A stretch of 64,000 nucleotides of DNA, from NCBI RefSeq assembly GCF_029603155.1, contig NZ_JAPMUA010000007.1, positions 62,001 through 126,000 of the forward strand. The letters are read 5' to 3'. The DNA is from Galbibacter pacificus. Its GTDB lineage: Bacteria > Bacteroidota > Bacteroidia > Flavobacteriales > Flavobacteriaceae. A model generated the notes under the pieces. That model worked only from the letters and a program-made list of their open reading frames with translations, was not told the DNA's origin and made no database searches. Positions 1 to 7,420 of this stretch are shown here, piece after piece. Each line of letters opens with the position of its first letter. Position 1 is the stretch's first letter. The position numbers and the translations under genes were made by a program.

Positions 1-660
1 AGGCCTTTTAACAAAAACCGGTTTCATTTTAACTTTAGATGGTTCTGGGATTATGCAGGTGGTTTAATGACAGATTGGGGCGTACATGAAATAGATATTG
101 CTTTGTTTGCCATGAACGTAAAAGCCCCTAAATCTATTCTTGCATCCGGTGGGAAATTTGCCTATCCAAACAATGCCTCTGAAACCCCCGACACTTTACA
201 GACCGTATACGAATTTGAAAATTTCAACTTACTTTGGGAACATGCCACAGGAATCGACGGTGGCAACTACGGAAAATCCGAAGGGATTGCCTTTATTGGC
301 AATAACGGGACGCTGGTAGTAAACAGGCAAGGTTGGGAAGTAATTCCAGAAACTCAGGACCAAGACGGCAAAAGAGTGCCAAGAACAGAAAAAGTAGATT
401 TTATTCCGGGAAAAAACAATGCCCTTGACGTCCATGCCCAAAACTTCGTTAATGCCATTAAAGGAGAAACCAATAATTTAAATTGTGGTATAGAGACCGG
501 AAGTATTGCTGCCATTAATGCACATATGGGCAATATTGCCTATAAAACCGGCGAAAAAATATATTGGGACGCCACAAAGGAGCAGTTTAAAGACAATGCC
601 CGCGCCAACCAACTTACAAAGGCCAATTACCACAATGGGTGGGAATTGCCCAACGTATAA
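1..660 (+). CDS. Gfo/Idh/MocA family oxidoreductase, C-terminal part (5' truncated by window)
   Basis: An open frame runs from base 1 to a TAA at 658-660, so the gene starts upstream of the window. The visible ~219 residues match the C-terminal substrate/oligomerisation domain of Gfo/Idh/MocA NAD(P)-dependent sugar oxidoreductases. The segment GLMTDWGVHEIDIA near the start is the typical strand-helix with the conserved His that lies close to the substrate, and the tail ends in a helix followed by NGWELPNV. The NAD-binding Rossmann half is outside the window, so substrate and cofactor cannot be judged. An internal ATG at 67 is not taken as the start because homologous sequence continues upstream of it. 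Confidence 0.85.
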   Translation, partial: RPFNKNRFHFNFRWFWDYAGGLMTDWGVHEIDIALFAMNVKAPKSILASGGKFAYPNNASETPDTLQTVYEFENFNLLWEHATGIDGGNYGKSEGIAFIGNNGTLVVNRQGWEVIPETQDQDGKRVPRTEKVDFIPGKNNALDVHAQNFVNAIKGETNNLNCGIETGSIAAINAHMGNIAYKTGEKIYWDATKEQFKDNARANQLTKANYHNGWELPNV

Positions 661-1359
661 TCAACAATTTATCTCGGCTTTATTGTTGCTTTTGGCAAGC
701 CCATAAAATGGCTTATTTTGTAAATTAACATAGAACATTGCATTGTTTTCCTCAAAGACTTTCAATTGGTCGTCTATGGACAAGTGCACGCGGTCAATCT
801 CTTTGGTATTAAAATACAGGCCGTAGTTTCTGCGCTGGTCGTAAATAAGCCATTTTTTATTGGGGTATTTTCTTTTAAAATAATTCCCGATAAGCGGTAA
901 CATATTAAAATTAGAATTTATGGTAGCCACTTCCATACCGGTTCTTGTTGTTTTAAAAACCAAAAAATTTTTAATATGCCCCAATTCCCTGTCTACCATT
1001 CTGGCAACTTGGGAGACCCGAAGTGTATTGGCATCGGGCATATCGGTATACCTAAAAGATTCTGTAGCATATACATGCACAATATATTTCAACAAAGCAT
1101 CTTCCGTACCCTTAATTTCGCTTAAAAAAGCTTTATACAATTCATTCGCACCATGTTTTGTTAGCTTCACCTCCAAAGATTTCCAGACCCGCTTGGAATA
1201 TATTTCAGAAGAAGATACGTTTACGGTTTCCGAAAACATATCGGGAACATAATGCTTGGGTTTCACTATGGAAACTTCTTTTATGTTTTCATCAAAAACT
1301 TTGTAAACGGCCGACAAAAACCCAATAAAACTGCCATCGTAAATTAAAATTGTATTCAT
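661..1359 (-). CDS. TIGR03915/DUF4130-type putative DNA metabolism protein
   Basis: A 232-residue protein starting MNTILIYDGSFIGFLSAVY, the usual opening of the TIGR03915 (DUF4130) family. Members are thought to act in DNA repair or metabolism because they are normally encoded beside a radical-SAM protein (TIGR03916) and some are fused to uracil-DNA-glycosylase-like domains; the biochemical role is unknown. The frame is open further upstream to 1560, but I chose the ATG at 1357-1359: the family begins there and the upstream extension runs through palindromic operator-like sites. It is divergent from the S24 repressor. The usual radical-SAM partner is not adjacent in this window: the next genes are the repressor and the Gfo/Idh/MocA gene. 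Confidence 0.8.
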   Translation of the reverse strand: MNTILIYDGSFIGFLSAVYKVFDENIKEVSIVKPKHYVPDMFSETVNVSSSEIYSKRVWKSLEVKLTKHGANELYKAFLSEIKGTEDALLKYIVHVYATESFRYTDMPDANTLRVSQVARMVDRELGHIKNFLVFKTTRTGMEVATINSNFNMLPLIGNYFKRKYPNKKWLIYDQRRNYGLYFNTKEIDRVHLSIDDQLKVFEENNAMFYVNLQNKPFYGLAKSNNKAEINC

Positions 1360-1417
1360 AGTTGTTTTTCTTTTAGTTCTTTTAAAAAACTTGGTAAAAA
1401 TTGACGCTCCTGTTTTT

Positions 1418-1428
1418 GGAAATATTCC
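1418..1428. promoter_or_regulatory. Operator-like palindrome, site 1 (GGAAATATTCC)
   Basis: GGAA-ATA-TTCC lies 59 bp upstream of the start codon of the TIGR03915-type gene. It shares the GGAA-N3-TTCC plan with two more copies at 1504-1514 and 1523-1533 in the same divergent intergenic region. Binding by the adjacent S24 repressor is inferred, not shown. Confidence 0.45.
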
Positions 1429-1503
1429 AATATTTAATAATGCATTCTTCATATCTTTCTTTAAATTAGCCAATGTTATTACCAATAACCGATTCAAATA
1501 TAT

Positions 1504-1533
1504 GGAATTATTCCAATAAAAAGGAATTATTCC
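1504..1533. promoter_or_regulatory. Tandem operator-like palindromes, sites 2 and 3 (GGAATTATTCC twice)
   Basis: Two identical 11-bp palindromes (1504-1514 and 1523-1533) have starts 19 bp apart, close to two helical turns. They sit 53-82 bp before the repressor ATG. A TATATTTA box (about 1545-1552) resembling the Bacteroidota -7 element places the second palindrome over the expected -33 region, the position for steric repression. This fits autoregulation by the S24/LexA-like protein; the assignment is inference. Confidence 0.55.
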
Positions 1534-1585
1534 TAAATTTTTTATATATTTACATTGCATATTGTATTTAATTCATCATACAAAC

Positions 1586-2353
1586 ATGAAATCTAAACTT
1601 CCTATAGAAGTAACACGCTTTAAAGAAATAAGGGAAAAATATAATTTTACCCAGCAAACCTTTGCAGAAACCCTCGGCATTAAAAGTTCTACGGCCGATA
1701 TCGAAAGGGGCAAATCAAAAATCTCCGGCAGCATTGTAGTCGAGCTCATGGAACAGTTTAAGGTAAACCCCTTATGGCTCTATGGAAAAAGCAACCAAAA
1801 AGAATTAAGTACAACGGTCAATACCGCGCCAAAAATACTTACCGTCACCCCCGAAAACAACGATGGTATTGTCTTGGTAAATGTAAAAGCCGCCGCGGGT
1901 TATCCGCACAACATTCAGGATCTGGACTGGTACGAAGAGCTCCCCGCTTTCACCCTTCCCCTCCCCGAGTACAGAAATGCTACCTATAGGGGCTTTCAGG
2001 TAGAAGGCGACAGTATGTTGCCCGGTCTGCACCCCAAAGAATGGGTTTTGGGAAAATCGGTAGAAAATGTAAACATGCTCAACAATCACGCTATATGCGT
2101 AGTGGTCCTGCACGACAGCGTACTCGTGAAAAAAGTACAAAAGCACGACAACAACGAGCACTTATCCTTAATTTCATTAAACCCCGAATACCCGCCAATT
2201 ACCATCAACACTTTTGACATTCAGGAATTATGGGAAGTAAAAAGTAAAATAAGCATGGAACTGGACGGGGATGCAGGCAATATTGCACTTTCGCAAATAC
2301 AACAATCCATTACAGAGCTTAAAAGCGAAATTCAATATTTAAAAAATAAGTAG
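1586..2353 (+). CDS. LexA-like XRE/S24 self-cleaving transcriptional repressor
   Basis: A 255-residue regulator. Residues 10-65 form an XRE-type helix-turn-helix (FTQQTFAETLGIKSS, then ERGKSKIS); residues ~95-225 form an S24/LexA peptidase domain. The cleavage site is recognisable as Ala104-Gly105 (KAAAGYP), the catalytic Ser143 lies in GDSMLPG, and the general-base Lys is at 182 or 183 (SVLVKKV), so autocleavage looks intact. A short C-terminal helix follows. I start at ATG 1586; the frame could begin at a TTG at 1562, but that start is poorer. Intact cleavage residues suggest derepression by DNA damage through RecA, as with LexA; the regulon is unknown. Repeated GGAA-N3-TTCC palindromes upstream are the best operator candidates. 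Confidence 0.85.
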   Translation: MKSKLPIEVTRFKEIREKYNFTQQTFAETLGIKSSTADIERGKSKISGSIVVELMEQFKVNPLWLYGKSNQKELSTTVNTAPKILTVTPENNDGIVLVNVKAAAGYPHNIQDLDWYEELPAFTLPLPEYRNATYRGFQVEGDSMLPGLHPKEWVLGKSVENVNMLNNHAICVVVLHDSVLVKKVQKHDNNEHLSLISLNPEYPPITINTFDIQELWEVKSKISMELDGDAGNIALSQIQQSITELKSEIQYLKNK

Positions 2354-2408
2354 GAGCCCATAGGTCTGGGTTTGTAGCCAAGGCATTTGCCCGCTTTCAC
2401 CCATACAT

Positions 2409-2473
2409 GCCCCGTTCCTCCCGGACGGGGCAGGGTAATTGGCTCAATCGGGGCTAGAAGCCCATATTTGGGC
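2409..2473. repeat. Cluster of three short GC-rich hairpins
   Basis: Between the convergent repressor and CPXCG genes are three compact inverted repeats: GCCCCGT/ACGGGGC (2409-2415 with 2425-2431), GGGCT/AGCCC with a 3-nt loop (2451-2463), and the overlapping GCCCA/TGGGC with a 4-nt loop (2460-2473). The stretch is much richer in G+C than its surroundings and has no downstream T-tract, so it does not look like an ordinary terminator. It could be a REP-like intergenic repeat; no second copy was found by eye. Confidence 0.4.
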
Positions 2474-2482
2474 ATAAGTTAA

Positions 2483-2671
2483 TTACTGTTCAATACTTTC
2501 TGCACTAAACACCATTAATTCCCCTTCCTCAAATTTTGCCGTAATTTCTATTGGGTTGCAACATACCTCGCAATCTTCCACATATGTTTGGTTTACCGAG
2601 GGATCCAAGAGCATGGAAATTTCTTCCCAACAATACGGACATTGAAAAAAATGTTCAAACATACCGTTCAA
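2483..2671 (-). CDS. CPXCG-motif small cysteine-rich protein
   Basis: A 62-residue protein with two cysteine pairs, CPYC (about residues 11-14) and CEVC (about 34-37), matching the CPXCG-motif cysteine-rich family, probably a small zinc ribbon. Function unknown. It has no signal peptide, so it is likely cytoplasmic. It is convergent with the S24 repressor, and the nearest upstream gene on its strand is the ABC-F ATPase, separated by about 270 bp and a terminator-like hairpin, so it probably has its own promoter. Confidence 0.75.
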   Translation of the reverse strand: MNGMFEHFFQCPYCWEEISMLLDPSVNQTYVEDCEVCCNPIEITAKFEEGELMVFSAESIEQ

Positions 2672-2749
2672 GACTTAATTAATTATTACAAAACACTGCA
2701 AATCATGCCTAACAACTTGGTATTTTAATTAAAATCGAAAGCAACGAAC

Positions 2750-2782
2750 AAAAAAAGAGTGTTAGTAACCAACTAACACTCT
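2750..2782 (-). terminator. Rho-independent terminator for the ABC-F gene
   Basis: A perfect 11-bp stem (2756-2766 with 2772-2782, 5-nt loop AACCA) is preceded on the plus strand by a run of A, giving a T-tract after the hairpin on the minus strand. It lies about 160 bp past the ABC-F stop codon. Confidence 0.6.
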
Positions 2783-2939
2783 GTAAATCAATCAAACAAA
2801 CTAACTAAAATATGGAACAATTGTAAGTGGAACATTCAAAAAAAAATGTATAGTACACTTAGTTGATCTATGCCACGAATATACATACAAGTTAGCTAAA
2901 TTATCTGTTAAATGCATATTTTTTCGATGAAATGCACTT

Positions 2940-4853
2940 TTAGGATAAACTTTGTAGTTCTTCGGTTAATAAATACCATTCTTCGGTTTGGGTTTCCAAT
3001 TGTTTTTTCTTGGCATTGTATGCTTCAAAAAAACCTGGCTCGGCTACCATTTCATCATGGTTTGTAAGCAATTTCTTGTCGATAACCGCTATTTCTTTTT
3101 CAAGATCTGCAATATTGGTTTCGAGCTTGCTAATTTTGTTGCTCAATGTTTTTAAGACTTTCTGCTCATCAAAAGATAGCTTTTTTTCTTTTTTCTCAAC
3201 CTTTTCGGCTACAACTTTTGTTTTTTTCTCTACTTCCCTAAAATCTTCTACCTTTCTTTGTTCCAAGTAATAATTAATATCGCCCAGGAACTGCTTTATT
3301 TTTTTATCCCTAAACTCATAAACACTATCTGTTAAACCCTGCAAGAAATCACGGTCGTGCGAAACCAAAATCAAAGTCCCTTCAAAATTCTTCAGGGCCT
3401 CCTTTAAAACATTTTTAGATTTAATGTCCAAATGGTTTGTAGGTTCGTCCATAACCAACACATTAAACGGATGCAAGAGCATTTTACAAAGTGCCAATCT
3501 GTTCCTTTCCCCACCTGACAATACTTTTACCTTTTTATCAACATCATCTCCCCTAAATAAAAAGGAGCCCAGCATATCGCGCACTTTAGACCGGTTATCG
3601 TCACGGGCTTCATCCAACATGGTATCCAGAATGGTCTTTTCCCCATCCAGATATTCGGCCTGGTTTTGGGCAAAATACCCCAATTGCACATTATGGCCCA
3701 GCTTTAATTTTCCGGTATGCTTTATCTCATCTACAATAATTTTTGCCAACGTTGTTTTTCCCTGCCCATTTTGGCCTACAAATGCTGTTTTGGAATTTCT
3801 TTCTATAAGCATGTCAACACCTTTTAAGACTTCCTTGTTGCCATAATTCTTCCCCACATCTTCGGCCTCAACCACAACTTTTCCCGGCTGAATAGATACT
3901 GGGAAGCGTACCTTCATTACTGCGGTGTCTTCTTCATCTACCTCAATCCGTTCTACCTTGTCCAGTTTTTTAATTAACGATTGCGCCATGGATGCCTTTG
4001 AGGCTTTTGCACGGAATTTTTCAATGAGCTTTTCGGTTTGCTGAATTTGCTTTTCCTGATTTTTTTGTGCATTTAGCTGTAATTCCCGCATTTCAGAGCG
4101 GAGTTCCAAATATTCGGAATAAGGTTTGCTATAATCATAAGCTTTTCCTAAAGAAATTTCAATCGTCCGGTTCGTAACATTGTCCAAAAACATTTTATCG
4201 TGGGAAACTATCACAACAACACCGCCGTAGGCCCTTAAAAACTGTTCCAGCCAAATAATGGATTCTATGTCCAAATGGTTTGTGGGCTCATCCAGCAAAA
4301 GCACATCATTGTCTTGAAGCAATAACTTAGCAAGCTCGATACGCATACGCCACCCACCCGAAAAAGTATCTGTAAGCTTATTGAAATCTTCGCGTTTAAA
4401 ACCCAGCCCCAATAATACACGTTCTGTTTTTCCTTGGTAATTATAACCGCCCATTATTTCGTAGCGGTGTGTTAGGTCGCTTAAATCGATCATGAGCTGG
4501 TTGTAAGACTCACTTTCGTAATCCGTTCTTTCGGCAAGTTGGTTATTAATTTTATCCAGCTGAAGCTCCATGGTTTTTATTTCTTCAAAGGCCTGGTACG
4601 ATTCTTCTAAAACGGTATTCCCCAATTTAAAATCGATATCCTGCTTTAAAAAGCCAATTTTAACATCTTTATCATTAGAAATCACGCCGCTGTCGGGTTC
4701 CATTTCTTTTGATAGCAACTTGAGCATTGTGGACTTTCCGGCACCATTTTTCCCAATTAGCCCAACCCGGTCTCCTGCGTTTAGCCTAAAAGCAATTTCT
4801 TCAAATAAATATTCTCCCCCAAAAGAGATAGAAAGGTTGTGGACGTTCAACAT
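2940..4853 (-). CDS. ABC-F family ATPase (Uup/EttA-like)
   Basis: A 637-residue soluble protein with two ATP-binding cassettes and no membrane segment, the ABC-F plan. Cassette 1 has Walker A GLIGKNGAGKST (near residue 31), signature FSGGW and Walker B VLLLDEPTNHLD; cassette 2 has GQNGQGKTT, LSGGERNR and VLVMDEPTNHLD. A charged linker separates them, and a C-terminal coiled coil rich in Lys and Glu resembles that of Uup. ABC-F proteins act on ribosomes (E-site factors, stall relief) or in resistance; the coiled coil favours a Uup-like housekeeping role. I start at MLNVHNLSISFG, where the family begins, not at the in-frame ATG 27 bp upstream. It is divergent from the DUF983 gene. Confidence 0.85.
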   Translation of the reverse strand: MLNVHNLSISFGGEYLFEEIAFRLNAGDRVGLIGKNGAGKSTMLKLLSKEMEPDSGVISNDKDVKIGFLKQDIDFKLGNTVLEESYQAFEEIKTMELQLDKINNQLAERTDYESESYNQLMIDLSDLTHRYEIMGGYNYQGKTERVLLGLGFKREDFNKLTDTFSGGWRMRIELAKLLLQDNDVLLLDEPTNHLDIESIIWLEQFLRAYGGVVVIVSHDKMFLDNVTNRTIEISLGKAYDYSKPYSEYLELRSEMRELQLNAQKNQEKQIQQTEKLIEKFRAKASKASMAQSLIKKLDKVERIEVDEEDTAVMKVRFPVSIQPGKVVVEAEDVGKNYGNKEVLKGVDMLIERNSKTAFVGQNGQGKTTLAKIIVDEIKHTGKLKLGHNVQLGYFAQNQAEYLDGEKTILDTMLDEARDDNRSKVRDMLGSFLFRGDDVDKKVKVLSGGERNRLALCKMLLHPFNVLVMDEPTNHLDIKSKNVLKEALKNFEGTLILVSHDRDFLQGLTDSVYEFRDKKIKQFLGDINYYLEQRKVEDFREVEKKTKVVAEKVEKKEKKLSFDEQKVLKTLSNKISKLETNIADLEKEIAVIDKKLLTNHDEMVAEPGFFEAYNAKKKQLETQTEEWYLLTEELQSLS

Positions 4854-4917
4854 TTTTGCAATAATTGTTACATGAAACAATACTAGAAAATAGTATTTTT
4901 ACATAAAATTTCTGCAA

Positions 4918-5319
4918 ATGTTAAAAAAAGGAAGCAAATTATACAGTATTTTAACAGGAAGTTGTCCTAAATGCCAAGAAGAAAGCATGTATGTAAGCAA
5001 AAACATGTACAATCCCGGCGAAACCATCCATATGAACGAGCATTGCTCTCACTGCGGTACGAAATATAAAATAGAACCTTCCTTTTTTTACGGGGCCATG
5101 TATGTAAGTTATGGTGTTGGTACCGCATTTGCGGTGGCTGCTTTTGTTATTTCTTATCTTTTTATTGGCACCAGCGTAAAAACCGCTTTTTTTGCCATTA
5201 TAGGCACCTTGGTTGTTTTTATGCCCATAATTATGCGTTTGTCCAGAAATATCTGGATTAATTTTTTCTTTAAATACGATCCCAAAGCAGTAGAAAAACA
5301 TCAAGCTTCGCAAGCATAA
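4918..5319 (+). CDS. DUF983 family membrane protein
   Basis: A 133-residue protein with an N-terminal zinc-ribbon-like pair of motifs (CPKC at about 18-21, CSHCG at about 41-45) followed by two hydrophobic segments (about 62-85 and 90-110). This is the layout of DUF983, a small inner-membrane family common in Bacteroidota and Alphaproteobacteria with no established function. The start ATG lies about 64 bp from the divergent ABC-F start. It ends close to the convergent FAD oxidoreductase gene. Confidence 0.8.
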   Translation: MLKKGSKLYSILTGSCPKCQEESMYVSKNMYNPGETIHMNEHCSHCGTKYKIEPSFFYGAMYVSYGVGTAFAVAAFVISYLFIGTSVKTAFFAIIGTLVVFMPIIMRLSRNIWINFFFKYDPKAVEKHQASQA

Positions 5320-5370
5320 AAGATTGGTTTTATGGAAATAGAGATTGTTATGCGCAAAACATCAACCAGA

Positions 5371-6423
5371 TTACCCTGTCCATTTTTTTTGAAAACGCGC
5401 AATGTCAATTTCGGCATCCAGCAATGTTCCGCGCTCGATATAATTGAATAATTTTTGGGCTACATACGGGGCAATCATAACGCCACGGCTCCCGAGACCA
5501 TTCAGCACATAACTATTTTTGTACTTTGGATGCCTGCCTATTAATGGCCTCCTGTCTGTTACCGTTGGGCGTATTCCGGCCACATGGTTTACCACTTTAT
5601 AATTGCATTTAAAAAAGGTTCTAAGCTTTTCCTCCAATTCCTTCCGGGATTCTTCTGTAGGCGTATTAGACTTATCCTTCCATTTGTATGTGGCGCCAAT
5701 TTTATACAGGTCGTTTTTTAGCGGAATAATAAATACGGAAGATTTTAGCACAAAATCCAACTTTAACCCGGGCGCTTCTATTTCCAACAGCTCACCTTTG
5801 GTCCCATTTAACGGTAAATAATTAAAGTACGGATTGCCTTTCAGGCCAAATCCTTCACAAAAAACAATATGTCTCGCCATTATGTCTTTGTATTCCAAAA
5901 AGCCGTCATTGGCTTTTAAAAGGCTATACTCAAACCGCTCTTTACGAAGTTTCTCCCCATTGTTTAAATATTCGGTATAAGACTGCTGTAATAAATCGGT
6001 ATCTACCCTTCCGGTATGCAGCACTTCTCCATAACCAAGAGGAGCATCTATGCACTTATTGTTGTTTTTAACAAGTTGGGTAGAAAGAAAAGGCTGTAAC
6101 GAGGGCTTGTCGGAAGCTTCAAACCACATGTTCTGTTCTTCAACAGATACAAACCTTCTTAAAACCGGAATTTTATAATTTATTTTTTCTGAAATCTTTT
6201 CTTCAATAGTTTTGTAAAAGCGGTCCAACAGCTCCAATTGTTCCTTTGCTTTCCAAACTTCTGTAAAACGCTTTAAAATAACAGGGTTATACATCCCTCC
6301 GGCTACATTGGAAGATTGCTGGGAATTATCATCAAAAACTATAAACGACTTATTGTTTTTTTCTAATTGCTCGCAAAAGGCAATGCCCCCAAGCCCAATT
6401 CCAACAATTATATAATCTACCAT
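5371..6423 (-). CDS. FAD-dependent oxidoreductase of the DAO (glycine oxidase-like) family
   Basis: A 350-residue protein opening with a dinucleotide-binding fold (IIVGIGLGGIAFCEQL, GxGxxG at residues 8-13, acidic residues at the end of strand 2) and ending with the DAO-type C-terminal motif GIRPTVTDRRPLIGRHP and a GLGSRGVMIAPYVAQ segment that binds the FAD. The family oxidises small amino acids or related amines. The exact substrate is not determined: no thiamine genes are adjacent, so a ThiO role is not supported. It lies downstream of gldN but a strong terminator separates the two, so it is probably expressed separately. Confidence 0.8.
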   Translation of the reverse strand: MVDYIIVGIGLGGIAFCEQLEKNNKSFIVFDDNSQQSSNVAGGMYNPVILKRFTEVWKAKEQLELLDRFYKTIEEKISEKINYKIPVLRRFVSVEEQNMWFEASDKPSLQPFLSTQLVKNNNKCIDAPLGYGEVLHTGRVDTDLLQQSYTEYLNNGEKLRKERFEYSLLKANDGFLEYKDIMARHIVFCEGFGLKGNPYFNYLPLNGTKGELLEIEAPGLKLDFVLKSSVFIIPLKNDLYKIGATYKWKDKSNTPTEESRKELEEKLRTFFKCNYKVVNHVAGIRPTVTDRRPLIGRHPKYKNSYVLNGLGSRGVMIAPYVAQKLFNYIERGTLLDAEIDIARFQKKWTG

Positions 6424-6451
6424 GGTACAAAAATAGCATTTGTTAAAAAGA

Positions 6452-6476
6452 AAAAACCACGCAATGCGTGGTTTTT
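6452..6476 (-). terminator. Terminator at the end of gldKLMN
   Basis: An 11-bp stem (6452-6462 with 6466-6476, loop AAT) is flanked by A/T runs on both sides. It follows the gldN stop on the minus strand and could also work in the opposite direction. Confidence 0.75.
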
Positions 6477-6514
6477 AATGTTATTTTGTTTTGAATTGGA
6501 ATCAAAATATAAAT

Positions 6515-7405
6515 TTAGTAACTCCACATATCCTGTTCCTTGTCCCTTATTTTCTCTTCTAATCGTTGCGACTCCAAGAGTTGGAACATGGCATTATCTG
6601 GAATGTAATCTTTAACAGACCTATCGCCTTGTACGTTTTCCTCTTTGTAGATTACCGCGTTAAAACGTCTGGCATTCAACAATTGATCGAACGAAATAGG
6701 CCTGGCCGAATTTTGGTTGTTAAAAGCTTTTGCTTCGTGTAGGATATCTCTGGCACTAGGAAACCATACCCAAAACAGCTCAACAAGGTCAGAATCTTCA
6801 CTGTCTATAAAGTTAACATCCGGTGCTACCGGAGCCAACCCCAACAAACGGTATTTAAGTTCTCCTTGACGCTTATCAAAATACCAAACACCTTTTATAC
6901 GCCATTCTTGGATATCGGCAGCGGTAAGGTTTCTTCTGTTGATGTATTCAGCAGAAACTTGCTCCCCGGCATTTAATTGTTCGTATCCAAGATCGGTTGT
7001 ATCTACTTTTTGTAAGGTAGCACTTAAATCACCAAATTTACGCTTTTCGGTAAAATAAGAATCTACATATACATCTTGTAAGTTTCCGTTTTTAATATTC
7101 TTGATAAGAACATCGTACAAAGACCTACGGTCGCTCCCGATATCTATGGTATCTATAGGATAATAGAACGGGAAATTAATACGTTCGTCCAAGTCGATTG
7201 TTTCCCATACGGTTTTAGACCAGAGAATGTCCCTGTCGTCTACGTATCCATATGGTAGAGGCTCATCGTTATCGGCCTCGATTTGGTCTTCTGTTTTCAC
7301 TCCTACTTCGTCCGGCGTTTTTGCATTAAGCAAATTTGCCTGGCCAAAACTTAAAGCAGAAACTAAAACTGTTGTTATAGTTAATAAAATGCGCTTCCAA
7401 TTCAT
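6515..7405 (-). CDS. gldN: Gliding motility / type IX secretion protein GldN
   Basis: A 296-residue periplasmic protein with an N-terminal signal peptide (MNWKRILLTITTVLVSALSFGQ). It matches GldN (PorN), which with GldK forms a ring associated with the outer membrane in the type IX secretion system used for adhesin secretion and gliding. Sequence features include the conserved DRDILWSKTVWE block near residue 57 and a GVWYFDKRQGELKYRLLG block near 175. It is the last gene of gldK-gldL-gldM-gldN, starts 15 bp after gldM, and is followed by a strong terminator. The length is normal for the family. Confidence 0.95.
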   Translation of the reverse strand: MNWKRILLTITTVLVSALSFGQANLLNAKTPDEVGVKTEDQIEADNDEPLPYGYVDDRDILWSKTVWETIDLDERINFPFYYPIDTIDIGSDRRSLYDVLIKNIKNGNLQDVYVDSYFTEKRKFGDLSATLQKVDTTDLGYEQLNAGEQVSAEYINRRNLTAADIQEWRIKGVWYFDKRQGELKYRLLGLAPVAPDVNFIDSEDSDLVELFWVWFPSARDILHEAKAFNNQNSARPISFDQLLNARRFNAVIYKEENVQGDRSVKDYIPDNAMFQLLESQRLEEKIRDKEQDMWSY

Positions 7406-7420
7406 AACATTTATCTTTTA

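Noticed and set aside
1360..1560. Longer start for the TIGR03915-type gene (299 residues)
   Set aside because: The extra 67 residues do not look like the family and the DNA contains the three operator-like palindromes; the family begins at MNTILIYDG.
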